Made by a program: the position numbers and the translations under genes
Part shown: positions 1 to 6,107 of the stretch, piece by piece
Layout: each line of letters begins with the position of its first letter
How positions within the stretch are numbered: position 1 is the first letter of the stretch
Assembly (NCBI GenBank): GCA_003551785.1
Contig: PUNP01000015.1
Location: 1-6,107, forward strand
Direction: 5' to 3'
Length of the DNA stretch: 6,107 bases
DNA from: Candidatus Brocadiaceae bacterium
GTDB taxonomy: Bacteria; Planctomycetota; Brocadiia; SM23-32
Notes under the pieces: model-generated
Told to the model about the DNA's origin: nothing
The model's database searches: none
What the model saw: only the letters and a program-made list of their open reading frames with translations

Positions 1-65
1 CTTCCAGCTCGGAGAGAAGCAACCTGCCAGAGATAAACGGTCGAGTTAAGCGATAGACGATCGCT

Positions 66-93
66 TGGGAGCGGGAAACATTTCCTGCTCCCA
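66..93. repeat. Isolated 13-bp inverted repeat
   Basis: The arms tgggagcgggaaa (66-78) and tttcctgctccca (81-93) pair with one G-T position. No T-run follows on either strand, so a classical intrinsic terminator is not supported. It may serve a gene to the left of the window. Confidence 0.5.
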
Positions 94-310
94 GCCTCTT
101 AAAAAACCATTTATCGACACCTCCCATGCCTTAAAAAATCCGCCGTTTCATACACTGAGAACCTCCAAAATGAGATCAGATGTCAAATGCGCTCAAAGAT
201 CACTTTTTTCGGCTGCTGCGCAGCCGATGCCGTTCTATACATGGTAACTTCAGGGAATTTTTTTTGATATTATTCCCTTTCCCAAGGTAGAAGGCCTTAC
301 AGGCCGTCAA

Positions 311-343
311 CCCTGGGCTGTAATTAAATATCCTCTTCGAGGA
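311..343. repeat. Possible third, AT-richer member of the dispersed hairpin repeat
   Basis: The stretch ccctgggctgtaattaaata is followed by tcctc (331-335), loop ttc and gagga (339-343). The order of linker then stem-loop matches 637-671 and 4336-4370, and the cc-x-gggct start of the linker is shared, but the rest differs. Membership is uncertain. Confidence 0.35.
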
Positions 344-498
344 AAGCGACTTCGTATGTCATTCTACAAACGCTACCAATTCTATACTATATCCTCAAGC
401 TTAATGGTTACCCATTTCACCCCCGAAAACACATCTCTAAGCGTTGTGCAGGCCCATTTTGTGCTGTATAGCTATGTGATTCATAAGTTTACTCCGGC

Positions 499-539
499 CC
501 GACCCTGATGAAATATAGTCCGACCCTGATGAAATATAG
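499..539. repeat. Two-copy tandem repeat, 21-bp period
   Basis: Two identical 20-base copies starting ccgaccctgatg and ending aaatatag, at 499-518 and 520-539, are separated by a single t. There is no third copy. It may be the edge of a longer repeat array elsewhere in the genome or a local slippage event. Confidence 0.8.
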
Positions 540-585
540 GAGCTTTTCCAAAAAGCGCACAATAGCCAATACGCAACGATCTACC

Positions 586-671
586 GCGCCCTTCCAGGGC
601 GCAAAAATACGTGTGAATCATCACCTCGGGTTGAATCCCGAGGCTACCGTACTTTGCCCCGTCCGGGGCAA
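586..671. repeat. Three-hairpin repeat element downstream of the type ISP gene
   Basis: Three short hairpins follow one another: gcgccct/agggcgc (586-592, 596-602), cctcggg/cccgagg (624-630, 637-643) and ttgccccg/cggggcaa (654-661, 664-671). The last two with their linker ggctaccgtac resemble the element at 4336-4370. Reading frames across it are repeat artefacts with no protein character. Confidence 0.6.
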
Positions 672-928
672 GGCCCCTGTTTTCGCCCCAATGAGACGAG
701 GTTAGGTAGCCCCTGGTTTTTATCTGAAGTAATAAATGATACAAAGATAAATGCGCCCCGCAGGGTAGCGGTTGCACTTGGAGTTGCGGTATTTGACCAT
801 TATTGTCTTTTCGACCACGCCCTTAGGGACAGACTGAACTCGTTCTTAACGGAGTTCCGAAAGTCTGTTTTTCCACCGGCAGTGCGACGGCTTAGCGGGT
901 TATTTATTTGGTTCCAGGTATAGCAACG
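672..928. other. Intergenic downstream of the type ISP gene
   Basis: No gene is supported. The plus-strand frame 654-923 begins inside the hairpin repeat and lacks a ribosome site. The stretch holds the stem-loop at 829-872 and the left arm of the inverted repeat ending at 940. Confidence 0.55.
829..872 (+). terminator. Stem-loop followed by a T-run, terminator-like on the plus strand
   Basis: Outer arms acagact (829-835) and agtctgt (862-868) enclose inner arms gaactc (836-841) and gagttc (852-857), with a small cgaa bulge. A run of five T (868-872) follows on the plus strand. No plus-strand gene reads into it, so it could limit antisense transcription into the type ISP gene or be chance. 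On the minus strand the T-run is absent. Confidence 0.35.
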
Positions 929-940
929 TCAAAATAACCC
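897..940. repeat. Inverted repeat straddling the end of the type ISP gene
   Basis: Arms gggttattt (897-905) and aaataaccc (932-940) are 9-bp complements around a 26-base loop. The right arm covers the last coding codons and the TGA lies in the loop. The loop is long and no T-run follows on the minus strand, so a role in termination is only possible. Confidence 0.35.
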
Positions 941-2398
941 TTTCTTTTTCTCAGCCTTCGGCGGTTTGCGCTTCTCTTCGGGTACTTCGGGCAGTTCGTC
1001 TGCTGTGAAGCAGCCGCCTTGTATTACTTCACCAAGAAGCTCTGCCTGTTTGGGGGATTCGGCCAGGGTTGCTTCGAGTATCCATAGCAGGTTCAACAGT
1101 TCCCATGTGAATTCCGTCGGCCATTAATCCACATTTATATCGTCCAGCGGGGAAGAGCGGCGGCCGTCCGGCTCCTTCATCCGGTTGCCCAGCCAGGACT
1201 TGACCACCTTCAGACCCGAAACCTCGAATTCATAGACGTCGGGAGAAACCGGAGCAAATTTGCCCTTGCCCACATATAATGTCTGAGTTTCCTCGTTGTA
1301 ACTGAATGATTCCGGATAATCCGCGGCGCTGGAAGGTACCGGCTTCACGCAATCGGCCTCTCCTTGCGGGATATCGCCGGGACGCCGGCCTTCAGGCACA
1401 TAGCGTTCGCCGTAAGTGTGCAGCCAGAGCAGTCGCCGTCCGATCTCGCGGACCTGCTCATAGATGGCGGCGTCCTTTGTTATCGGGACGCGGAGTTCGC
1501 GGGTTTTCAACTCCTCAAAAAAACTTGCTGTGAATGAATGATGGGCCAGCATAGCATACACATATGCAAGAAAATCTTCCGGCGTAACTTGCTTCCCGTA
1601 AACCTTTGACAGTCTTTCGAGAAGACCGGGCAAAATATTGGCCTCGGCAGCATCGGAAATCCGGTAAAGCGGTATAGTATCTTTGGCTCCGCGACCAGAG
1701 AAATGGTCAAGATCAGGTATAAAGGTACAAGCAGTTAGCGCAGACCCTTTCCAAAGCGTTTTGGTCAACAAACTTGTCAGGTATATTTGACGGTCGCTGT
1801 GTGCTCGCCAAAGATCGGGACGTGGACGAGACATTAAACGCCCATCCGCGATAATGTATTGTCGGTCAAAAGAACGATAGGCGTAACTTTGTATAGGCGG
1901 CACAGGCGTGTTGTTTGCCAGGTTCTCTATGGGGGTTGAATCGACTTTGTCTGTCAGTGGTGTGCTGTAACTCTTACTAATTTTGCGATCGGAACTTTCC
2001 TTGAAAGCCTTTGAACGATCTTCTGCGCTTAAAAGAGCTCGCCATCGCTTCTCCAGAACTTCTTCATTCGGGCCGATAGGCCAGGTTCGCTTCAATTGAA
2101 CTCCCGAATGCTGCCACGGCATCAGATCAGTCAGCAAAGGCCAGTCGAAGTAATCGCCTGCACCGGCCGGCATGAACGAAGCGTGCCATTCATCAGGGCA
2201 TTCCTGCCAGGATAAACTGTTGAAATCAACGATGTCGTCCAGCTTCCGGAATTTGTCCTCCCGCGTGCCCTCGGTCATGTCTGCATAATATACCTTCGCC
2301 GGAGTTTCCCGATCGACACCTTCATAAGTAACGGCAATGGCGATAGCTACCGGTGTCTGGATATTGAAAACATTTTCGCTTCTGCGGGTTCCCCGGCC
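929..2398 (-). pseudogene. Fragment 3 of the type ISP gene: C-terminal specificity domain and tail
   Basis: It starts straight after the TAG with GRGTRRSENVFNIQTPVAIAIAV, which completes the conserved DLxGxGRGTR-ENVF-IQTPVAIA block, so the TAG replaces one codon and does not end a domain. An ATG at 2278 opens the largest uninterrupted part (384 residues to a TAA at 1124-1126) but has no good ribosome site. It carries YAYRSFDRQ, RPDLWRAHSDRQ, PDLDHFSGRG and LLWLHTYGERY, hallmarks of the type ISP specificity domain that reads the DNA target. Past the TAA the same frame gives 64 more residues: WPTEFTWELLNLLWILEATL, a short loop, then a lysine-rich end, closing at TGA 929-931. The tail fits a C-terminal helical segment I recall from this family. 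The fragment probably makes no protein. Confidence 0.8.
1124..1126 (-). other. In-frame ochre stop (TAA) near the C-terminus
   Basis: The codon separates SPLDDINVD from WPTEFTWELLNLLWILEATL. The frame continues open for 64 codons with strongly protein-like composition, so I read the TAA as a lesion and not as the natural end. The alternative, that the protein truly ends here and the tail was dispensable, cannot be excluded without an alignment. Confidence 0.7.
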
Positions 2399-2401
2399 CT
2401 A
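2399..2401 (-). other. In-frame amber stop (TAG) within the methyltransferase/specificity junction
   Basis: The codon lies between WIIDLRG and GRGTRRSENVF. Both sides belong to one conserved block and are in the same frame, with no further stop for 424 codons. An acidic residue is expected here from memory of the family, so a single G-to-T change in GAG would explain it. Confidence 0.85.
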
Positions 2402-3346
2402 TCCGCGGAGGTCGATGATCCATATTTCATCGCACAAGCGGCGCATATGTTCCCTGACGCCGCAGAATCCATCCCCGTCCAGGTAGCTTGACGCGGTGAT
2501 GTAGCTGACGACGCCCGGGCCGGGCGCGTTTTTGCTCTCGAAAACTTTCCAGAGCGCCCAGCGCCAGAAATAAAGATACAGGTTGTAGATATTCTTCACA
2601 TGCCCGCCGTGTCCGGCCTGGATAGCGGGTTCGACAAAATCCCGGAATTTCCCGTTTTCGCTGTCGCCATCGTCACCCCACCGTATCCATCCGCCGGTTC
2701 GGGCTTTGTTACCCTCAACAGCGCTCTCGTGGCGATCATAAGGCGGATTGCCGATACATACCATCACCGGCTTACCGGCTTTGACTTTCAGCGCTTCCTT
2801 GTGCTGCTGCGCGATGGGCTCGGCGAAAAGCGATGTCTGCGGCGGCGTGGCATGGGGGCTTTCGAGCGTGTCGGTGAGGCACAGGTGAGTTTCACCGGCG
2901 GGGAATTGTGCGCCCATGTCGGCCAACGCGCGCGAGACCCGCAGTTCCATGACGGCAAAGGGGCCGACCATGATCTCAAAACCATACAATGTCTTTGCCA
3001 GGTCGGATGCAATATCTTCGGGAGCGCCTTTGTCCGTTTCCGCTCTTTCCAGCGAATTTTTGATTATAGCCAGCAGATACGTGCCGGTACCGGCCGCCGG
3101 GTCGAGCGTTATCACTTTGGGATGGGCAAATCCGCGCCGGTAGCCGAGCCTTTTTCTGAGCAGATCATCGACGAGGCGAACCTGTGCACCGGGCACCTGC
3201 ACCGCGGTATAATAGGCGCCGGCGTCCTTGCGCAGCTTACTGTCATACTCAGCCAAAAAATCCTCGTAGAAGAAGAGCCAGGGGTCTTCCTTTCCTTCAC
3301 CCCTGAGTGCATGCGGCGGGACTTCGCCGATAATGCGGAGAAGCAG
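2399..3346 (-). pseudogene. Fragment 2 of the type ISP gene: N6-adenine methyltransferase domain
   Basis: This frame resumes after the one-base insertion with LLLRIIGEVPPHALRGEG and runs to a TAG. It holds the SAM-binding motif DPAAGTGT (3103-3080) and the catalytic motif IV NPPY (2749-2738) of gamma-class N6-adenine methyltransferases. Ahead of them is the helical YEDFLAEYDSKLRKDAGAYYT stretch typical of type ISP and type IIG enzymes. The following residues read YYTAVQVPGAQV, where I would expect YYTPV and no PG, a possible sign of decay. The frame stays open upstream to about 3391, but that part is out of frame with the true protein. No Shine-Dalgarno site or good start codon precedes it, so separate translation is unlikely. 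The TAG falls after WIIDLRG, in the middle of a conserved block. Confidence 0.82.
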
Positions 3347-4211
3347 GATTGAGTGAGGCGGATATTTCGTCATATACCTGCGGATCGGCAAAAACTTTCA
3401 GGGCGCGTGACAGGAGGCTGTGCCCATGCCCCAGTGCCTGTTCGGCATGGGGAAGAGTCAGCGGATCGGCGCCCTCGCTGCGAGCGAGGAGCAGTGCGAA
3501 TGTGACGGTCTGGGCGTAGGAGTCGGCGAACTGAGTGTCGGTAGCCTCCGGGAACAGGAGTTGTCGCCAGTCGGCAGCCAGCGATACCAGCGGCGAATTT
3601 TCGTCGTGCATGGCGTCGGTGACATCGCCCCGCAACATGCGGCAGAGGGGAGCCAGCATTTTCGAGAAGGCCCGGATGTTGATTTTCCCGTTGGCAAAAG
3701 AAGGAATAATGGGATGCCATGAAAAGAAATCCGTTAGCAAATCAAGCAGACGGCGGGCATTATCGGCTGAAACAGCTTTTTGCCCTTCGGCGGTTATATC
3801 ACCTGCGAGTCGGACAGTGCGGTCGGATTGTCCATCTCTGATAAGCGCCCAGTCGTTACCATCAGTATAGATAAGGTTGGGTATTGACTGAAACCTGTCC
3901 CATTGGCGGCGATCATGCCCTTTGAATTTATTGGGGTTAGCCCCCTTGCCGGTAGCTTTGAGTTCCACGTAACCGACCAAGGCGTCGTTTGCGTGGATGG
4001 CATAGTCCGGTTTACCAAGGTGTCCTTCCAGAAGTGTTTCTCCGATGCATATTACTTTAGGGCCGACAACAGACCCAACCTGGTTCATGAGAGTTTCGAA
4101 CGGCGCCCGCAGCTGATCTTCATCTTCGCCCTTGGTTGGAGAGGATATTTTAACTTTCACATCTTTTGCAAAGTTCCTCAGTGCAGCCGGCATTGCTTTT
4201 TCATCGGGCAT
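3297..4211 (-). pseudogene. Fragment 1 of the type ISP gene: nuclease and coupler domains
   Basis: This is the piece translated from the natural start, 304 residues as written. I chose the ATG at 4211 because CGGAGG lies eight bases before it; an in-frame ATG at 4241 has no such site. Residues 30-120 carry a PD-(D/E)XK nuclease pattern: E39 in an early helix, then GKPDYA with D69, then YVELKATGKG with E83 and K85. Residues about 150-285 are helical and match the region joining nuclease to methyltransferase in this family. The last 16 residues, after N288, are out of frame and have no family character. If expressed, this would be a nuclease domain cut off from its methyltransferase and specificity parts, probably unstable or inactive. 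Confidence 0.82.
3346..3347 (-). other. One-base insertion causing a frameshift in the type ISP gene
   Basis: On the coding strand the bases read CTC AAT CCT GCT TCT CCG (S-L-N-P-A-S-P). Dropping one C of the CC gives CTC AAT CTG CTT CTC CGC (L-N-L-L-L-R), which joins DEISASLN smoothly to LLLRIIGEVP. The site is only a C dinucleotide, so it is not a phase-variable homopolymer tract, and no stop codon or slippery heptamer suggests programmed frameshifting. Confidence 0.8.
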
Positions 4212-4219
4212 TAAAAAAA

Positions 4220-4225
4220 CCTCCG
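4220..4225 (-). promoter_or_regulatory. Shine-Dalgarno site deciding the type ISP start
   Basis: The coding strand reads CGGAGG, then eight T/A bases, then ATG at 4211-4209. Spacing and match are near ideal, which favours this ATG over the one ten codons upstream at 4241. Confidence 0.8.
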
Positions 4226-4260
4226 TGTGACTTATTGGCATTAAAGACCATCATGAACAG

Positions 4261-4311
4261 AGTTGCTGGTTTCTGGTTGCAGGTAAAAAAAACTGCAACA
4301 TACCAGCAACT
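4261..4311. repeat. Nested inverted repeat upstream of the type ISP gene
   Basis: The outer arms agttgctggt (4261-4270) and accagcaact (4302-4311) pair perfectly over 10 bp. The inner arms gttgcag (4276-4282) and ctgcaac (4293-4299) pair over 7 bp around an A-rich loop. The element lies 50-100 bp before the start at 4211, in the likely leader or promoter region. It could be a leader hairpin, an operator or a plain repeat; the sequence does not decide. Confidence 0.65.
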
Positions 4312-4335
4312 GATATCTCCTTTTACTATAAGCAA

Positions 4336-4370
4336 TCCGGGGCTACCATACATCGCCCCGTTGGGGCGAA
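4336..4370. repeat. Dispersed hairpin repeat, copy upstream of the type ISP gene
   Basis: A linker tccggggctaccataca is followed by the stem tcgcccc (4353-4359), loop gtt and ggggcga (4363-4369). The linker and overall design match the element at 637-671 in the same orientation, but the stem sequence differs while staying complementary. Confidence 0.65.
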
Positions 4371-4586
4371 AAAAGAAACCTTACCCAGAACGGAGCAAAG
4401 CTTGGCAGCCTCAAGCATCACCCTGGTGTTTAGTAGCATAACTAAGGATAATAATAGGTTATTTCACTTTTTTACTGCATAGATCGCAGAGGACTGTTTA
4501 GATTCGGTACATCATCATAAATATCAATAATGAAAGGCTGGTAGCTTGACTGTACTGACCGCAGTACCAAGCCGGCAGTCATTTCT
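4371..4586. other. Intergenic, no feature seen
   Basis: AT-leaning sequence between the dispersed hairpin repeat and the palindrome cluster. No coding potential, RNA gene or clear promoter was recognised in it. Confidence 0.5.
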
Positions 4587-4612
4587 TCCATGGGGGCAAG
4601 CCCCGTTGGGGA
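4587..4612. repeat. Degenerate GC-rich palindrome of the same cluster
   Basis: The run gggggcaagcccc followed by gttgggga shares the GGGG-caag-CCCC core of the palindromes to its right but lacks their cca/tgg outer bases. I read it as a diverged or partial copy. Confidence 0.45.
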
Positions 4613-4641
4613 TCATTTTGTGGGGCCAATCCCTTTCTGGT

Positions 4642-4745
4642 GGTCAGTCGTTTGACCCACGGGGACAAGCCCCGTGGAGGTTTGATTCCTTCGTCGAGAT
4701 TCGCCTCCCCCACGGGCCTTGTGCCCGTGGCTTGCATGACTGACT
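4642..4745. repeat. REPIN-like pair of inverted GC-rich palindromes
   Basis: Two palindromes face each other. One has arms ccacgggg (4657-4664) and ccccgtgg (4670-4677) with loop acaag. The other has arms ccacgggc (4710-4717) and gcccgtgg (4723-4730) with loop cttgt, the reverse complement of the first loop. Their flanks are also inverted: ggtcagtc at 4642-4649 against gactgact at 4738-4745. Thus 4642-4680 and 4707-4745 are imperfect inverted copies separated by a short spacer, as in REP doublets mobilised in trans by RAYT transposases. No RAYT gene is in the window. Confidence 0.65.
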
Positions 4746-4777
4746 ATCAGAAAAACACAACGCCAACAACAGGGAGA

Positions 4778-4800
4778 CTCCACGGGGCTTGTCCCCGTGG
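4778..4800. repeat. Third GC-rich palindrome, possible terminator for the cyclase gene
   Basis: Arms ccacgggg (4780-4787) and ccccgtgg (4793-4800) enclose the loop cttgt. Positions 4778-4800 are an exact inverted copy of 4657-4679. It lies about 75 bp downstream of the diguanylate cyclase stop, so the strong hairpin could slow transcription there. No T-run follows on the minus strand, so an intrinsic terminator is not supported. Confidence 0.6.
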
Positions 4801-4872
4801 TTATCATGTTTAGTTTGAAAGCACAATTAAGATACAAAACTAAAACCTTATTCGGACTTATGCAACTAAGCA

Positions 4873-6107
4873 CTAGGACGATACGCAATTCCTTCCCCGG
4901 GCCTTGGCCCTGTACATAGCATCGTCCCCTTCCCTGAGTAATGCTTCAAAGGAATCTACAGTTTCGGAATATTCAGCAACACCGATACTGGCGGTTATGA
5001 AAACCTCCTCTCCGTCGGATTTGAATCCCGTATCGGCAATAGCACGGCGCAGTCTTTCCGCAGTTTGGCCGGCCTCTTTTATTCCGGTATTCGGAAGCAG
5101 GATTCCAAACTCTTCTCCACCCAATCTTCCACACAGATCAACCTTGCGCAGGTTGTTTTCAATCAGCTCGGCGATACGCCTGAGCACTGAATCGCCCACC
5201 GAATGCCCGAAATTGTCATTAACGGATTTAAAGTGATCTATATCCAGCATAAGGAAGGAAAGTGGACCGCCGTAACGATCGGCCCGAATCAGCTCAAGCC
5301 GTGCGTCTTCCATAAAACTTCGCCTGTTTGACAGGCCGGTCAGATCATCCTCAGTGGCCTCCCGCACAAGTTTTTTCTCCAAAGCTTTTCGCCTGGTAAT
5401 ATCTATCGAAAACCCTTCTATAACAAATCCCCCATCCTCGTTTCGGGTGGCAACACGGGCAAATAAACTGAGCCAGAACCGACGTCCGTCCAGGGCAACC
5501 GCCTCGAACTCAAAATTGTTTATATGCCCCTTCTCCCTCAACTGATCCAAAAGCTTATCACGTCTTGCAGGGTCGGCATAATGCTGTGTCCCGAAGTCAC
5601 TCCCCTTTGTTTTCATCTCCTCCGGTGATGAATAACCGAACTCCCGGGCTTTAACCGGATTGGCATCGAGCACCCGGCCATCGGAAGTAGTTGTTGCTAT
5701 ACCAATCGGGGCGCTTTCATAAAGCGTGCGATATTTCTCTTCGCTCTCTTTGATGGCCCGATAAGTGCGCCTTTTCACCAGTCCGTTTGAGATGATCTCG
5801 CCCAGTACTTTTAAAAACTCGATCTGACCTTCCGTCCAGACTTTTTTTTCCTTCACCGCATCATAGCCGAAAAAGCCGATATGCTGATTCTCGGAAACCA
5901 GCGGAATAGCCAGAAGGGACTGAATCCCCTGTGATTTCAACAACTCCCTGTCATGTTCTACCGGCACTTTGTTAACATCTTCAATGAACAGATATTCGGC
6001 TTCAAGATGCTTCCCTCCAAGCCATGCCAAGGCCTCCATTGATACTGACTGCATGCTCTCAATTGCCGATTCCACCCCATTGTCGCACCATTCATGGGTA
6101 TTCGACA
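4873..6107 (-). CDS. GAF-PAS-GGDEF sensory diguanylate cyclase, 5' end outside window
   Basis: Probable diguanylate cyclase making the second messenger c-di-GMP from two GTP. Residues are numbered from the GTG at 6075, but the frame stays open to the window edge and the upstream residues (NTHEWCDNG) look like the start of the GAF domain, so that GTG is internal and the true start lies outside. Domains in order: GAF (about 1-100, with IQSLLAIPLVSENQHIGFFGYD at its core), PAS (about 111-230, from EEKYRTLYESAPIGI to the closing IEGFSIDITRRK), then GGDEF (about 238-400). The cyclase core has DLTGLSNRR (244-252), LDIDHFK (277-283) and an intact catalytic GGEEF (319-323). RKVD (310-313) sits exactly five residues before it, matching the product-inhibition I-site. 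No membrane segment is visible in this part, so it reads as cytosolic here; the missing N-terminus may hold more sensor domains. The gene ends at TAG with an in-frame TAA six codons later. The signal it senses cannot be told. Confidence 0.93.
   Translation of the reverse strand, partial: SNTHEWCDNGVESAIESMQSVSMEALAWLGGKHLEAEYLFIEDVNKVPVEHDRELLKSQGIQSLLAIPLVSENQHIGFFGYDAVKEKKVWTEGQIEFLKVLGEIISNGLVKRRTYRAIKESEEKYRTLYESAPIGIATTTSDGRVLDANPVKAREFGYSSPEEMKTKGSDFGTQHYADPARRDKLLDQLREKGHINNFEFEAVALDGRRFWLSLFARVATRNEDGGFVIEGFSIDITRRKALEKKLVREATEDDLTGLSNRRSFMEDARLELIRADRYGGPLSFLMLDIDHFKSVNDNFGHSVGDSVLRRIAELIENNLRKVDLCGRLGGEEFGILLPNTGIKEAGQTAERLRRAIADTGFKSDGEEVFITASIGVAEYSETVDSFEALLREGDDAMYRAKARGRNCVSS

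Larger units (their letters stand above)
1..498. other. Intergenic, no gene seen
   Basis: Apart from the hairpins at 66-93, 210-226 (cggctgc/gcagccg) and the possible repeat at 311-343, nothing is recognisable. The only sizeable frame (65-247, plus) has no ribosome site, no domain and a composition unlike the real genes here. No RNA gene was recognised. Confidence 0.6.
929..4211 (-). pseudogene. Type ISP restriction-modification enzyme, disrupted by one frameshift and two in-frame stops
   Basis: In intact relatives this one protein both methylates adenine in an asymmetric target and cuts unmethylated foreign DNA. Removing one C of the CC at 3347-3346 and reading through TAG (2399-2401) and TAA (1124-1126) gives one frame of 1,093 codons ending at TGA 929-931. 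Repaired numbering: PD-(D/E)XK nuclease with D69 and E83-L-K85; helical coupler to about 285; methyltransferase with DPAAGTGT (370-377) and NPPY (488-491); type ISP C-terminal specificity domain with YAYRSFDRQ (776-784), PDLDHFSGRGAKD (832-844) and LHTYGERY (930-937). It lacks the RecA helicase of the longer LlaBIII-type enzymes, so it resembles the short, helicase-less form. No separate S or M gene lies nearby. As written no full protein can form, so restriction is probably lost. Sequencing error could explain one lesion but hardly all three. Family assignment is from remembered motifs, not a search. Confidence 0.9.

Noticed and set aside
210..226. Hairpin cggctgc/gcagccg as a terminator
   Set aside because: The T-run precedes the hairpin on the plus strand and becomes an A-run after it on the minus strand, the wrong arrangement on both.
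481..777. 98-residue minus-strand frame and overlapping plus-strand frames
   Set aside because: They run through the tandem repeat and hairpins and their peptides just translate the repeats. No ribosome site or domain is seen.
654..923. 89-residue plus-strand frame
   Set aside because: It starts inside a hairpin, has no ribosome site and resembles no known protein.
2600..3352. 250-residue plus-strand frame
   Set aside because: It is the antisense shadow of the methyltransferase fragment, whose minus-strand frame carries real catalytic motifs.
2279..3391. Separate functional M and S genes of a multi-subunit system
   Set aside because: The pieces lack ribosome sites and join in frame inside conserved blocks, so they are parts of one broken gene.
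4318..4330. TATAGT as a -10 box for the type ISP gene (minus strand)
   Set aside because: No convincing -35 lies at the right distance, so the match is too weak to call.
4587..4800. CRISPR array
   Set aside because: The repeated units are palindromes in mixed orientation with irregular spacing, not direct repeats with uniform spacers.
4613..4888. 91-residue minus-strand frame downstream of the cyclase
   Set aside because: It is built across the palindrome cluster and its peptide shows repeat-derived segments such as ARGGGE and TSTGLVPVG.

Overview
The window holds two recognisable genes, both on the minus strand. They are separated and flanked by intergenic DNA rich in short palindromic repeats. 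Mid-range GC content, a strong Shine-Dalgarno site, a sensory diguanylate cyclase, a type ISP restriction-modification gene and GC-rich hairpin repeats together suggest a free-living Gram-negative bacterium. A Desulfobacterota-like genome would fit, but that is inference and no lineage marker is present. Everything looks chromosomal. No tRNA, rRNA, CRISPR array, transposase or integrase was seen.

Layout from left to right. Positions 1-928 contain no convincing gene. They hold an isolated hairpin (66-93), a two-copy 21-bp tandem repeat (499-539), members of a dispersed hairpin repeat (about 311-343 and 586-671) and a stem-loop followed by a T-run (829-872). Positions 929-4211 (minus) are one large gene for a single-polypeptide type ISP restriction-modification enzyme. 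In order it encodes a PD-(D/E)XK nuclease, a helical coupler, an N6-adenine methyltransferase with DPAAGTGT and NPPY motifs, and a type ISP C-terminal specificity domain. The gene carries three lesions: a one-base insertion at 3346-3347, an in-frame TAG at 2399-2401 and an in-frame TAA at 1124-1126. Reading through them restores about 1,093 codons, including a conserved-looking 64-residue tail (929-1123) that simple ORF calling misses. Positions 4212-4872 are intergenic. They hold a nested inverted repeat just upstream of the restriction gene (4261-4311), another dispersed hairpin (4336-4370) and a REP/REPIN-like cluster of GC-rich palindromes (4587-4800). Positions 4873-6107 (minus) are the 3' part of a GAF-PAS-GGDEF diguanylate cyclase that runs off the right edge.

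The two genes point the same way but are about 660 bp apart with palindromes between them, and nothing suggests they act together. The restriction gene appears recently inactivated: its frame is open everywhere except at the three lesions and its catalytic motifs survive. Similar hairpin repeats in the same orientation lie on both sides of it. I see no convincing undescribed system. The points most worth a second look are the triple lesion with otherwise preserved frame, the hidden C-terminal tail, and the repeat family whose stems vary while staying self-complementary.
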